Assembly (NCBI RefSeq): GCF_002027705.1
Contig: NZ_MBTG01000003.1
Span: 186,001-250,000 of the forward strand
Source of the DNA: Paenibacillus ferrarius
Lineage (GTDB): Bacteria; Bacillota; Bacilli; Paenibacillales; NBRC-103111
DNA length: 64,000 bases
Reading direction: 5' to 3'
Part shown: in pieces, positions 17,364-27,125 of the stretch
Layout: each line of letters opens with the position of its first letter
Numbering within the stretch: position 1 is the first letter of the stretch
Made by a program: the position numbers and the translations under genes
The notes under the pieces: model-generated
Databases searched by the model: none
What the model saw: only the letters and a program-made list of their open reading frames with translations
What the model was told of the DNA's origin: nothing

Positions 17364-17900
17364 GTGGGTGCAAGGAAGAAATGGGTACAGATTGCGATAT
17401 TTGCAATTGTGCTTATTATTGGCGTATTTACCATTATTACGAATTTGTCGGCTTCAAGCAGCAAAAAGTACCCGCAAGAAGGGGACAAAGCGACGAATTT
17501 CACTTTGGTCGGTTTAGACGGACAAAACCATCAATTATCGGATTATAAGGGCAAGCCGGTTTTGATCAATTTCTGGGGCACTTTCTGTCCGCCCTGCAAG
17601 GAAGAAATGCCTGCGCTGCAAAAGCAGTATGATAAGTGGAGCAAGCAAGGCGTTGTTTTTCTAGAAGTTAATGTCGACAAGAATAAAGTTACCGTCCAAG
17701 GCTTCATGGAGCAATACAAATTGAATCTGCCTGTTCTTTTGGATGCCAAAGAAGTCGTACGCAAACAGTACGGTGTCATGGATTACCCGACGACTTTCTT
17801 TATTGGAGCTGACGGCAAAATTGTTGTCAAAAAAATAGGCCAAATGACCGAATCGTTCATAGATGAAACGTTAGGTAAGCTTGTTGCCGATAAGTCTTAA
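17364..17900 (+). CDS. resA: Thiol-disulfide oxidoreductase for cytochrome c maturation
   Basis: Membrane-anchored thioredoxin-like protein outside the membrane that keeps apocytochrome c CXXCH cysteines reduced for haem attachment. An N-terminal anchor (about residues 7-28) is followed by a thioredoxin fold with active site C75-P-P-C78. GTG 17364 is the start, after GAAGGTGAT. First gene of resABCDE. Confidence 0.95.
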   Translation: MGARKKWVQIAIFAIVLIIGVFTIITNLSASSSKKYPQEGDKATNFTLVGLDGQNHQLSDYKGKPVLINFWGTFCPPCKEEMPALQKQYDKWSKQGVVFLEVNVDKNKVTVQGFMEQYKLNLPVLLDAKEVVRKQYGVMDYPTTFFIGADGKIVVKKIGQMTESFIDETLGKLVADKS

Positions 17901-17935
17901 ACCGATTAAACGCTTGAAGTTTTCAGGAGGTCAAC

Positions 17936-19606
17936 ATGCTGTTCTACAACACCAAATGCGATTGTGGGCATCAAAATCCCACAGGTACTACACTCTGTGA
18001 ATCATGTGGAAATCCGCTGATTGATATAGATGGCAGAGATATACTGGAAATGCGCTATGACGGAATGGCTCGACGTTCGCAGAAATCCAATCCTTCGATT
18101 TTGGATAAAGTCTGGAATTTCTTTTCCTCGGTTAAAATAGCGGTATGGATTATTTTCTTTACTGTCATAGCTTCTGCTGTCGGAACCATTTTTCCCCAAG
18201 AGAATACGTTCCTTGATATGGATCCTGCGCAGTATTACTCAGAAAACTATGGGACTTTGGGAACTATTTATCATGTGCTTGGTTTTTCCCATACGTTCAA
18301 TTCCTGGTGGTTCATCACTTTGTTGTTCATGATTGGGACATCGCTGGTGATCTGCAGCTTGGACCGAGTACTGCCGTTGTACCGCGCCTTATCCAAACAG
18401 CAAATCCGCAAACATTTGAATTTCCTTACTCGCCAAAAAGTTACGCTTACAGCTGATCTTCCTGCGGGCACGGATGAAGCAGCTTGGACAAGCAAGCTGG
18501 GCACCATTTTGCGCAAAAAAAGCTATCGCATACATAAAGACAAAGACGGCAAGGCGCTTCTCGCCGAGAAGTATCGTTTTAGCCGCTGGGGTCCCTATAT
18601 TAACCATATAGGTCTCATTATTTTCCTGATTGGTGTCCTGATGAGAAGTATTCCAGGTTGGCATATGGATCAGTATATGGGCATTCTGGAAGGCGAAACA
18701 AAGCAAATCCCGCATACGTCTTATTTTATCAAAAATGAGAAATTCACTTTAGAGCTTTACGATGAGAAGGACCTGCCGGAAAGTATCAAGGAAAAGGGGC
18801 AAGTGGTTCCCAAAACCTATGAAACGCAAGCTGTCTTGTATCACTGCTCGGCTAATTGCGAAGATTCGGATAAAGAGCCGGTTCTGGAAGAAGTACATAA
18901 AAGCAGCATTCTGGTGAACCATCCTCTTGATTACAAAGGATTGCAAGCGTATCAATTTGACTACAAATCGACACCTCTGCTCATTTCTGTCAGACCTACG
19001 CTAAGCAACCCGGCGACTGGTGAATCATACGGAAGTTTTGACTTGCCAATGAACAATCCGAAGGATTCATATCAAGCAGGACCTTATAAGCTGACGTTAA
19101 AAGGGTATTTCCCTGAATTTGGACTGGAGAAAGGTCAGCCGATCAGTTTGTCCAACGAACCGAAAGCGCCTGCATTTATATTCAGCATCACAGGCCCAGG
19201 GCTTGCTGCCAACGGTGAACCTTATATGTATTTCCCACGGCAAATAGATAAAGAATCATTCTCTCAAGACACCATTAACGGCGCTATCAGTCAAAAGTTA
19301 AAGCTTGCTGTAGGCAGCATGGAAGGCGTGCAGTTCGCAAACTATACGACTTACTTGAACATTCGCGTGGACAAAGCGATGCCGTATATTTGGGTAGGAT
19401 CTGCGATATTCATGATCGGGGTCATTATGGGCTTTTATTGGCAGCATCGCCGGATCTGGATTCGGATTGACAATGGCAAGCTGACCTTGGGCGGGCATAC
19501 GAACAAGAATTGGTTTGGCCTTCGCAATGAAGTCGCAGCCGCGTTGAAGAAGAACGATTTGGAAGTTTCACCAAAATCATTAGACACCGGAGGGAATCAA
19601 GGGTGA
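17936..19606 (+). CDS. resB: Cytochrome c biogenesis protein ResB
   Basis: With ResC forms the System II cytochrome c synthase that moves haem across the membrane and attaches it. The 556 residues begin with a zinc-ribbon-like CDCGHxN and CESCG pair, as in Bacillus ResB, then membrane helices (about 65-90, 120-140, 220-240), a large extracytoplasmic domain and a final helix near 485-505. It overlaps resC by four bases. A TCAGGAGG site precedes the ATG. Confidence 0.96.
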   Translation: MLFYNTKCDCGHQNPTGTTLCESCGNPLIDIDGRDILEMRYDGMARRSQKSNPSILDKVWNFFSSVKIAVWIIFFTVIASAVGTIFPQENTFLDMDPAQYYSENYGTLGTIYHVLGFSHTFNSWWFITLLFMIGTSLVICSLDRVLPLYRALSKQQIRKHLNFLTRQKVTLTADLPAGTDEAAWTSKLGTILRKKSYRIHKDKDGKALLAEKYRFSRWGPYINHIGLIIFLIGVLMRSIPGWHMDQYMGILEGETKQIPHTSYFIKNEKFTLELYDEKDLPESIKEKGQVVPKTYETQAVLYHCSANCEDSDKEPVLEEVHKSSILVNHPLDYKGLQAYQFDYKSTPLLISVRPTLSNPATGESYGSFDLPMNNPKDSYQAGPYKLTLKGYFPEFGLEKGQPISLSNEPKAPAFIFSITGPGLAANGEPYMYFPRQIDKESFSQDTINGAISQKLKLAVGSMEGVQFANYTTYLNIRVDKAMPYIWVGSAIFMIGVIMGFYWQHRRIWIRIDNGKLTLGGHTNKNWFGLRNEVAAALKKNDLEVSPKSLDTGGNQG

Positions 19607-20862
19607 ATGTAAATTCAGTCAGCAGCACCTTTTTACTTATTGCTTTTTTCGTATACCTGGCCGCATTTTTACTCTTTGTCCTTTCTATTACCGGAAGGAA
19701 ATGGAGTAATCGCGATCCAGAACAACATACCAAAAAGTGGGGATTTGTCGCTTTTCTAGCCTCAGTTGCCGGATTTGCTTGTCATGTCACTTTCTTTTTC
19801 ACACGATGGGTTGAAGGAAGTCATATCCCTACTTCCAATATGTACGAATTCATGACCTTTTTGGGCATGATGATCATGTTTGCCTTCTTGATTGTCTACC
19901 TGATTTACCGGACTCCGGTACTTGGTGTTTTCGCATTGCCGATTGGTTTTATCATTATCGCTTATGCTTCCGTATTTCCAAGTGAAGTACAACCGTTAAT
20001 TCCGGCCTTGCAAAGCTACTGGCTTAAAATTCACGTAACAACGGCAGCGACAGGAGAGGCATTCTTTGGCGTAGGCTTTGCCGGCGGATTAATGTATCTG
20101 CTGCGTGCTGTTGACTATTCAGGGAAAACCAAAGTCGATAAACGCGAACAAAGAGGCGTGGAGCTTACGCTCTTTTTCATTCTGATGCTGGTTGCTTTCA
20201 TTGCCTCCATCTTCACATTCAACGGCTCTGGCTATAAGGCTGTTTTCTCGAAGCAAGTGGTTGTTACGGACACGCAAGGGAAACAACAAACGAATACTCA
20301 GAACGAAACTTATGTATTACCGCCAATCGTGAAACCTTATGGCATGGATGTTGTTGAGATGAAGCCATTCTTAGGAATGAAAGAGCCATTATTCGCAGCT
20401 CCGTCCTGGATGGAAGGGGCAAGCGCTGGACGGAAGCTCAACACGGTGATTTGGTCTGTGCTTGGAGGCCTGATCTTGTATGGCTTAGCGCGACTAGTTA
20501 CGCGCAAACCGTTAGGCGCAGCCATTGGTCCTGTTGTCAAGGGAATGGATGCCGAGGACTTGGATGAAATCAGTTATCGCGCCATTGCCATCGGATATCC
20601 GATTTTCACATTAGGCGCCTTAATTTTCGCGATGATTTGGGCGCAAGAGGCTTGGGGCCGCTTCTGGGGCTGGGATCCCAAAGAAGTCTGGGCTTTGATT
20701 ACTTGGCTCTTCTATGCGGTATTTCTTCATCTGCGTCTTTCCAAAGGTTGGCAAGGTAAGAAATCAGCATGGTTAACGGTCATTGGCTTTATTGTGGTTA
20801 TGTTTACGTTAGTAGGGGTAAACCTTGTCATTGCAGGTCTGCACTCCTATGCAGGTGTATAA
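19603..20862 (+). CDS. resC: Cytochrome c biogenesis protein ResC (CcsA family)
   Basis: Haem-handling membrane subunit of the System II synthase; 419 residues, many membrane segments, with the tryptophan-rich haem motif WGRFWGWDPKEVWAL. The GTG start overlaps the resB stop, implying translational coupling. Confidence 0.96.
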   Translation: MNVNSVSSTFLLIAFFVYLAAFLLFVLSITGRKWSNRDPEQHTKKWGFVAFLASVAGFACHVTFFFTRWVEGSHIPTSNMYEFMTFLGMMIMFAFLIVYLIYRTPVLGVFALPIGFIIIAYASVFPSEVQPLIPALQSYWLKIHVTTAATGEAFFGVGFAGGLMYLLRAVDYSGKTKVDKREQRGVELTLFFILMLVAFIASIFTFNGSGYKAVFSKQVVVTDTQGKQQTNTQNETYVLPPIVKPYGMDVVEMKPFLGMKEPLFAAPSWMEGASAGRKLNTVIWSVLGGLILYGLARLVTRKPLGAAIGPVVKGMDAEDLDEISYRAIAIGYPIFTLGALIFAMIWAQEAWGRFWGWDPKEVWALITWLFYAVFLHLRLSKGWQGKKSAWLTVIGFIVVMFTLVGVNLVIAGLHSYAGV

Positions 20863-20899
20863 ATCAGTTGAACTAAATTAGATAAGGATGTGAAGCTCC

Positions 20900-21613
20900 A
20901 TGGAAATGAAAGCCAGCATACTCGTTGTGGATGATGAGGAGAGAATTCGCAGGCTGCTGCGAATGTATTTGGAGAAAGAAGGCTATATCATCGAAGAAGC
21001 CGAAGATGGTGAAACGGCGCTGCGCATGGCGACAGAATCCGATTTTGACTTGATTTTGTTGGATGTCATGCTGCCGGGAATTGACGGGATTGAAGTATGT
21101 GCCCGCCTCCGTCAAGTGAAGTCAACACCAGTCATTATGTTGACGGCCAAAGGGGAAGAAACGAACCGAGTTAGCGGCTTTGAAGTAGGGGCGGATGACT
21201 ATGTAGTCAAGCCGTTCTCGCCTCGTGAAGTGATTTATCGGGTGAAAGCGATTCTTCGCCGCTCCTCCGCGACAGCGTATTTGTCCAAGGATGCAAGCTC
21301 GAGCAATAATATTGTATTTCCTAACCTGATTATTGAACATGATGCCCACCGCGTAACAGCTGGAGGCCAAGAAGTTGCGTTAACGCCGAAGGAATATGAG
21401 CTGCTGCATTATTTGGCGGTTTCGCCGGATAAAGTGTTCTCGCGCGAGGAGCTTTTGAAGGATGTATGGAACTATGAGTTTTTTGGAGATTTGCGAACAG
21501 TGGATACGCATGTGAAACGACTTCGTGAGAAATTAAACAAAGTTTCCCCGGATGCTGCAGCAATGATTACGACGGTATGGGGAGTAGGCTATAAGTTAGA
21601 GGTGCCTAAATAA
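20900..21613 (+). CDS. resD: Response regulator ResD (OmpR family)
   Basis: DNA-binding response regulator for aerobic and anaerobic respiration genes. The receiver domain has the acidic pair DDE near residue 11, phospho-acceptor D55 in LLDVMLPG and lysine in VVKPFSP; a winged-helix output domain follows. The 237 residues are typical. Its last gene partner resE starts one base after its stop. In Bacillus ResD drives the resA operon, so autoregulation is plausible. Confidence 0.95.
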   Translation: MEMKASILVVDDEERIRRLLRMYLEKEGYIIEEAEDGETALRMATESDFDLILLDVMLPGIDGIEVCARLRQVKSTPVIMLTAKGEETNRVSGFEVGADDYVVKPFSPREVIYRVKAILRRSSATAYLSKDASSSNNIVFPNLIIEHDAHRVTAGGQEVALTPKEYELLHYLAVSPDKVFSREELLKDVWNYEFFGDLRTVDTHVKRLREKLNKVSPDAAAMITTVWGVGYKLEVPK

Positions 21614-21614
21614 C

Positions 21615-23507
21615 GTGTTTATTTTCAGAAGTGTTGTTGGGAAGCTTTGGTTAACGATTATCGGCTTAGTTGGGGTTGTTCTGCTCATACTAGGCTTTTT
21701 TCTTATCAGTTATATGCAAAATTACTTCTCTCAGGCCAATGATCAGAAGCATAACATGGAGAAGCTGGCTCTCAAATTTTCGGAGGAAGCCTCTAGTCAT
21801 ATGTTCAACGAACAGTTCTATCAGCTCAGCAATGAGCTGCTAGGCTTTCAAGATGCGAGAATGCTGATCATCTCGACGGATATGAAAGAAATGGATCTGC
21901 CGATCTCCAAAAACAGCGAATTAGCTACCTTTCATGTCTCGGACTTTTATACAGCAGCTGAGCTTCGTCCCGTCTTCGCGGGTCAAACGATAGCCAAGCC
22001 TGTGAATATGTCAGGCAAAGAGAAATTCAAGTTGGGCAGCGATTATCTTGTCGTGGCGGTTCCGCTGCGGAATCTGCAAGGCGGCATTGTTGGTGCTACG
22101 ATGATTTATCAATCCCTGCAATCCTTAGAAGCTACACAAACGTATATGCTTAAACTGTTTATCTATGTTTCAATCGTGGGCTTTCTGATGACGACCTTCT
22201 TCGCTTTCTTCTTATTCTCCCGAATCACTCGACCGCTGCAGCAGCTGAAAAAAGCCGCGGATTTCATCACAATGGGCGAGTATGGCACTCGCGTACCGAT
22301 CCAATCGAAGGATGAGATCGGGGAGCTCGCCAAAACCTTTAATCACATGGGCGAGAAGATGCAGGAGAGCATTCGCGCACTCAGTCAGGAGAAAGAGCAT
22401 TTATCCAGCATTCTGCGCAGTATGACAGATGCTGTGATAACTTTGGATGCGAATGGGTCCGTGATGCTCACGAATCCGCAAGGTGAGAAGATTGTGCAGG
22501 AGTGGAGTCAAATTGAATGGTCGGAAGATGACGAGGAAACGCAGCGCTTCCGCAAGCAGGATACCGCGCTTGGCGATTGGGGACTAACGAGCTTCAGCAA
22601 TCCCTACTCAAGCCCCATCCCTGTCCCGCTGATTCCTTTGTTCGAAGCGGTTGTGGATGAGTCCTCGGAAGCGGCAACGAAGCTTCATGTACAGAATGGC
22701 GTCTGGTCTGTCGCGATGACGCCGCTGTACACAAGAGATCAGGTGCGCGGCGCCGTTGCCGTCCTCCGTAATGTTACGGAGGAAGAACGGCTCGATAAGC
22801 TGCGCAAAGATTTCGTGGCGAACGTGTCGCATGAGCTGCGTACGCCGATTTCGATGCTGCAGGGTTACAGCGAAGCCCTGCTGGACGACATTCCCTCCAC
22901 GCCGGAAGAGCGCGTGGAGCTGGTGCAGGTCATTCACGACGAGTCGCTCCGCATGGGGCGGCTCGTCCGTGACCTGCTCGATCTGGCGCGGATGGAAGCC
23001 GGCCATCTCGAGCTGGTGTTCAGGGAGGTCGAGGTAGACTCCCTGATCAAGCGCATGCACCGCAAATTCGCGGTGCTTGCCAAAGAGCGCGGCATCGCGT
23101 TAAGCACCGAGCTGCCGGACGAACGACTCATCCTCCTGCGGGGAGATGAGGATCGGCTCGAGCAGGTGCTGACGAACCTGCTCGATAATGCTTTCCGACA
23201 TACGGCCGCAGAGGCGCGTATAGCGATGAAGGCAGAGCTGGCCGTCTACAAAAATAAGCCGGCAATTCGGATTGAGGTTTCCGATGAGGGGCAGGGGATA
23301 CCTGCGGGAGACTTGCCGTTCATTTTTGAACGCTTCTACAAGGCGGATAAAGCCCGTACGCGTGGTTCGTCGGGAGGAACAGGACTTGGACTTGCCATCG
23401 TCAAAAACATCATAGAAGCCCATTATGGCAGTGTCACCGTGCAAAGTACGCTAGGACAGGGAACGACATTTACGTTATTCCTGCCTTGTGAACCCAAATT
23501 AACGTAA
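21615..23507 (+). CDS. resE: Sensor histidine kinase ResE
   Basis: Membrane kinase partner of ResD. Order: membrane helix about 7-30, extracytoplasmic sensor region, second helix about 178-205, HAMP, PAS-like domain about 265-380, HisKA with H406 in VSHELRTP, and HATPase with N-box LLDNAFRHT and G-box GTGLGLAI. Starts at GTG 21615 with GAGGTG in the end of resD. The kinase-coding part (about 22800-23200) is much richer in GC than the sensor part. A bidirectional terminator follows. Confidence 0.95.
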   Translation: MFIFRSVVGKLWLTIIGLVGVVLLILGFFLISYMQNYFSQANDQKHNMEKLALKFSEEASSHMFNEQFYQLSNELLGFQDARMLIISTDMKEMDLPISKNSELATFHVSDFYTAAELRPVFAGQTIAKPVNMSGKEKFKLGSDYLVVAVPLRNLQGGIVGATMIYQSLQSLEATQTYMLKLFIYVSIVGFLMTTFFAFFLFSRITRPLQQLKKAADFITMGEYGTRVPIQSKDEIGELAKTFNHMGEKMQESIRALSQEKEHLSSILRSMTDAVITLDANGSVMLTNPQGEKIVQEWSQIEWSEDDEETQRFRKQDTALGDWGLTSFSNPYSSPIPVPLIPLFEAVVDESSEAATKLHVQNGVWSVAMTPLYTRDQVRGAVAVLRNVTEEERLDKLRKDFVANVSHELRTPISMLQGYSEALLDDIPSTPEERVELVQVIHDESLRMGRLVRDLLDLARMEAGHLELVFREVEVDSLIKRMHRKFAVLAKERGIALSTELPDERLILLRGDEDRLEQVLTNLLDNAFRHTAAEARIAMKAELAVYKNKPAIRIEVSDEGQGIPAGDLPFIFERFYKADKARTRGSSGGTGLGLAIVKNIIEAHYGSVTVQSTLGQGTTFTLFLPCEPKLT

Positions 23508-23528
23508 TCTCACGGATTTCGACATAAA

Positions 23529-23567
23529 AAAGGCGTTTGCCGAGATGATCTCTCAGCAAACGCCTTT
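23529..23567. terminator. Bidirectional terminator between resE and serA
   Basis: AAAGGCGTTTGC and GCAAACGCCTTT form a 12-bp stem with an inner GAGA/TCTC pairing; a T-run follows on the plus strand and an A-run precedes it, so it can serve both converging genes. Confidence 0.92.
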
Positions 23568-23633
23568 ATTTTTGTAGAATATTCAGACAAAATCTTGTTG
23601 TTCGTGAAACACTTTGTGATTTCGTCGATATAA

Positions 23634-25214
23634 TTAGACCGTAAGAGCTCTTACATTCACGATTTCTGCTTGTTTCGTCAGTTCTTCCAGTACTTCGGCA
23701 GGAGCGGATTTATCAATCGTCAAGACCATGATAGCCGAACCGCCGATCACTTTACGACCTACCTGCATGGTTGCAATGTTCACGTTGTTCGTTCCTAGGA
23801 GCGTACCTACGCGACCGATAATACCAGGTTTATCGTTATGGGAAATTAATAACAAGTTGCCTTCAGCAGCGAAATCCACCGGATATTGATCGATACGAAC
23901 AATACGCTCGCCGTAACCAGCTAATAAAGTGCCCGCAAGTGTTTTTTCTTCTTGTTTTGTTTTCACGGTAACAGTTACCAAGTTGGTGAAGCTGTTGGAA
24001 GTGTTTGATTTCTGAACCACGATATTCACATCGCGGGATTTGGCCAAATGCATCGCATTAACGATATTGATGCCTTCAAGCTGGTTCTCGAACACACCTT
24101 TTACAATGTAGCGAGTTAATGGACTTGTGTCGACATCAATTAAATCACCGGCATAGTTAACGACGATTTCATAAACAGCACCTTGTGCGATTTGACCAAG
24201 AATCGAACCGATTTTTTCGCCAAGTCCGAAATAAGGCTGCAGCTTATTCAACACATTCGCCGGAACCGGCGGCAGGTTAACGGCATTTTTGAAAGGCTCG
24301 TTGCGCAGAATGTGAAGAACTTCCTCGGATACGTCAATCGCAACATTCTCTTGCGCTTCAATCGTGGAAGCACCCAGATGTGGAGTTACGATAATTTTCG
24401 GATTGTTCAAGAAAGGGTGATCGTGCTGCGGAGGCTCAACTTCGAACACGTCGAATGCAGCTCCAGCTACAATGCCTTGATCAATAGCTTCGACCATTGC
24501 CATTTCATCGATAATCCCGCCGCGCGCACAGTTGATAAGGCGCATGCCTTTTTTCATAATATCGAATTGTGGTTTGGAGATAAGATGGCGCGTCTCTGGT
24601 GTAAGTGGTGTATGCACCGTAATGAAATCAGCTTTGGCAACAATTTCATTCACAGTACCAAGCTTAACACCGATTTTCTCAGCGCGTTCTTCCGTTAGGA
24701 AAGGGTCGTAACCGATAACTTCCATCCCGAATACTTTTGCGCGTTTGGCAACTTCACTGCCGATACGTCCCATGCCGAGAATACCCAGCGTTTTGTTGCG
24801 AAGCTCAACCCCGATAAATTTGCGATCCCATTCGCCGCCAACGGTTTTTTTGTAAGCTTGTGGAATCATACGCGCTGTGGACATCATCATAGCGAACGTC
24901 AACTCGCAAGTAGCAATTGTGTTCCCGTCTGGAGCATTGATGACAATAATCCCGCGTTTGGTAGCTGCTTCCAAATCAATATTGTCGACACCGACACCAG
25001 CGCGGCCAATGACCTTCAGCTTCGTGCCGGCATTCATAATTTTCTCTGTTACTTTTGTTTGACTGCGAACGAGAAGGGCGTCATAATCACCAATGATTGC
25101 AATAAGTTCATCTTCAGAAAGACCTGGTTGTTTAACAACTTCTACATCGGTTGCATCATAAAGCATTTGAATTCCCATGTCACTAATTGGATCGGATACT
25201 AGAACTTTGTACAT
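23634..25214 (-). CDS. serA: D-3-phosphoglycerate dehydrogenase
   Basis: First step of serine synthesis, NAD-dependent oxidation of 3-phosphoglycerate. Start set at the ATG at 25214 with AAGGAGG upstream; this gives 526 residues, and the longer frame runs through the T-box leader. The NAD site GMGRIG, catalytic arginine in NCARGGIID and histidine in TPHLGAST are intact, followed by the intervening ASB domain and a C-terminal ACT domain (typical of long SerA). Controlled by the T-box leader upstream. Confidence 0.97.
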   Translation of the reverse strand: MYKVLVSDPISDMGIQMLYDATDVEVVKQPGLSEDELIAIIGDYDALLVRSQTKVTEKIMNAGTKLKVIGRAGVGVDNIDLEAATKRGIIVINAPDGNTIATCELTFAMMMSTARMIPQAYKKTVGGEWDRKFIGVELRNKTLGILGMGRIGSEVAKRAKVFGMEVIGYDPFLTEERAEKIGVKLGTVNEIVAKADFITVHTPLTPETRHLISKPQFDIMKKGMRLINCARGGIIDEMAMVEAIDQGIVAGAAFDVFEVEPPQHDHPFLNNPKIIVTPHLGASTIEAQENVAIDVSEEVLHILRNEPFKNAVNLPPVPANVLNKLQPYFGLGEKIGSILGQIAQGAVYEIVVNYAGDLIDVDTSPLTRYIVKGVFENQLEGINIVNAMHLAKSRDVNIVVQKSNTSNSFTNLVTVTVKTKQEEKTLAGTLLAGYGERIVRIDQYPVDFAAEGNLLLISHNDKPGIIGRVGTLLGTNNVNIATMQVGRKVIGGSAIMVLTIDKSAPAEVLEELTKQAEIVNVRALTV

Positions 25215-25243
25215 AATTCGGTTCCTCCTTAGAATATGAACAT

Positions 25244-25500
25244 AAAAAAACTCCCAGCCCTCAGGTACAGACATGTCATGTCTGTAGCCAAGGGACGAGA
25301 GATTGCTTTCGTGGTACCACCCTAGTTCGCTGCCCATTCGCACGGGTAGCCTCAATTGGTCTTGCGACCTGGAACTGTAACGTGTTCCGCACCGATTGCA
25401 TCTACTTGAATTCAATGCAATAACTCTGGAGTGCTCCGCAAATATTCGCTGCCGATTCTCACCTGCCATCGGCTCTCTGAAAGCTACTTTACTTGCTTGG
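25244..25500 (-). promoter_or_regulatory. T-box leader of serA, probably responding to tRNA-Ser
   Basis: On the minus strand the leader ends with the canonical T-box AGGGTGGTACCACGA (complement of 25309-25323), followed by a long terminator hairpin (complement 25251-25301) and a T-run (25250-25244). Stem I is visible with the distal GATGGCAGGTGAGAATCGGC loop. Pairing GCAA...TTGC at its base puts TCC (complement 25428-25430) in the specifier loop, a serine codon that suits serA. Uncharged tRNA-Ser should favour the antiterminator. The specifier assignment is from hand folding. Confidence 0.9.
25251..25301 (-). terminator. T-box expression-platform terminator of serA
   Basis: A long stem containing TACAGACATG and CATGTCTGTA with outer CTC and GGG pairings is followed on the minus strand by seven T, directly downstream of the T-box motif. 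Confidence 0.88.
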
Positions 25501-25535
25501 CTCCGTCAACGCTTTACTGTGATAGAATTTTCATT

Positions 25536-25564
25536 AGATTACCATGCGTTTGAAATCGTGTCAA
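25536..25564 (-). promoter_or_regulatory. Sigma-A promoter of serA
   Basis: On the minus strand TTGACA, a 17-base spacer and TAATCT precede the T-box leader by about 35 bases. The -35 box is a perfect consensus. Confidence 0.8.
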
Positions 25565-25753
25565 TACATGTCGAATCATTTTTACAGGAAAGTTACAAAT
25601 GATTTTAGTGCAAACGGATTCAAAGCTTTTTGTTTATTTTAATGCAATCGTGAGGAGAAAGCAATGTCATTTTGCTTGTATTTTGGCCCGATTTTAGCTA
25701 TTCTACAGGATATTATCTATTGTTGTGATTAGAGGATGAGAGGAAGTAAGAAG

Positions 25754-26077
25754 ATGGAAATATCCAGCATTCACCCGCAAAAATTTCTTGACCTGCTGAA
25801 CGAGCAAGAACTTAAAGATAGTGTCATTATTGATGTCAGAGAACTGCATGAGTGGGAATATTATCATTTGGATGAAGCGAAGCTGATTCCAATGCAGCAG
25901 ATTCCTCCACGAATCGGAGAGCTTCCGGAGGATCAAGATATATATCTGGTTTGCGCTCATGGCGTGCGGAGCTACCGCGTAGCGGAGTATTTACAGGAGA
26001 ATGGCATTGAACGTGTCATTAATGTGGATGGGGGCATGGCGGCAATTGCGATGCTTCGCGGCTTCCAATACGATTAA
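25754..26077 (+). CDS. Rhodanese-domain sulfurtransferase
   Basis: A single rhodanese domain of 107 residues, with the start motif IIDVRELHEWEYYHL and the active-site loop VCAHGVRSYRVA carrying the cysteine that forms a persulfide. No signal peptide, so it should be cytoplasmic. ATG 25754 follows AGAGGAAG at a better spacing than ATG 25736. The sulfur acceptor is not evident from context. Confidence 0.88.
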   Translation: MEISSIHPQKFLDLLNEQELKDSVIIDVRELHEWEYYHLDEAKLIPMQQIPPRIGELPEDQDIYLVCAHGVRSYRVAEYLQENGIERVINVDGGMAAIAMLRGFQYD

Positions 26078-26081
26078 AGCA

Positions 26082-26111
26082 AAAAGCCGAGCGCAGCAGC
26101 GCACGGCTTTT
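26082..26111. terminator. Bidirectional terminator between the rhodanese and converging gene
   Basis: AAAAGCCG-A-GCGC pairs with GCGC-A-CGGCTTTT around AGCA, with A- and T-runs on either side. Confidence 0.88.
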
Positions 26112-26114
26112 CAT

Positions 26115-27035
26115 TTAATTCACATCCGAGAAGAAAGGCAGCTGAGGCAGATCCGCTTTCGGATACCATTTGGCTTTACCTTTGACGAAGTCACCCGATC
26201 GAACTGCATTCGTACTGAGCAGTAGATCTATCGTTTGATTTACGTCGTTGACGTTTAATTTCTTGGCTTGTCCGGAGGCAATGAATTCATCAATACGAAT
26301 TGTGAGGTCTTGTGGATAAAAAGGGATAAACGTTTTGTTTTTGAGCAATTTGGATGTGATATAAAGATTCTTAACATTAATGTTCATGGCACGCCATTGA
26401 TCCAAATTGGCATTATTGTTCGGATCGAAGTTCTCGATATCCGGATCGATGGTGCCGTTCCAAGCGACAATCGAATCAAAGTAATTTTTCTGAGCGGTCA
26501 AGGCCTGATCTTTCGCTTCAATGAAGTAAGGATCTTTCTGTATAGCATCCAGCAGCTGACCGCCGCTTAATCCATTGGCCTTCCCTTGGTACCCTTTGAG
26601 GGTATCTGCAAAAAGCTTTAAGCTTTTGAGATAGCCTTGATGGGACTGAACCAGCAAGGGAGAGGAGGCTGGCATATTCTTGCCTTGCAAGACGGTGTAT
26701 TTCTCATCTGCAAGCTTGTACAGCTCCTTCAGAACTGCCGAAGCATCAACGGTAGAGTTGCCAAGTTCGATTTGACTCATCCGTTCAAACCATTTATTCT
26801 GAAATTCCCTAAAGGGCAAAAAGATGGTATGGTAATATGATACGAGTACTTGTTGATCGTAGGCTCCGAATTCTTGAACGACAGCTTTATCGGCGTTCAA
26901 AATCTTGTCATATTTTTGATCTGATTTTTCCTGGCCGACTCTTAAACCGTAGAAAAAGGCGCCAAGGGTACAAACAAGCATAAAGATAAACATGAGGGCG
27001 AATAAATAATCTGTGCGGGTAAGACGCTTATCCAT
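26115..27035 (-). CDS. Membrane-anchored protein of unknown function
   Basis: I do not recognise a family. From ATG at 27035, preceded by AAGGAGC, it has 306 residues: one N-terminal membrane helix (about 9-33) after a short basic cytoplasmic tail, then a long, mainly helical, lysine-rich extracytoplasmic part with no cysteine and no obvious catalytic motif. The topology suggests a surface-exposed structural or sensing protein. It converges on the rhodanese gene and diverges from the CPBP protease gene. Confidence 0.75.
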   Translation of the reverse strand: MDKRLTRTDYLFALMFIFMLVCTLGAFFYGLRVGQEKSDQKYDKILNADKAVVQEFGAYDQQVLVSYYHTIFLPFREFQNKWFERMSQIELGNSTVDASAVLKELYKLADEKYTVLQGKNMPASSPLLVQSHQGYLKSLKLFADTLKGYQGKANGLSGGQLLDAIQKDPYFIEAKDQALTAQKNYFDSIVAWNGTIDPDIENFDPNNNANLDQWRAMNINVKNLYITSKLLKNKTFIPFYPQDLTIRIDEFIASGQAKKLNVNDVNQTIDLLLSTNAVRSGDFVKGKAKWYPKADLPQLPFFSDVN

Positions 27036-27125
27036 AATCAAGCTCCTTATTCTCTCTTTTTCTTTTAACTTAGTATAGGGGAAATAGCTATAAAAGGGAA
27101 TATGTCACGAAAAGAGGCAGCATCC

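Noticed and set aside
25215-25469. N-terminal extension of the serA frame
   Set aside because: It translates the T-box leader and terminator; AAGGAGG places the start at 25214.
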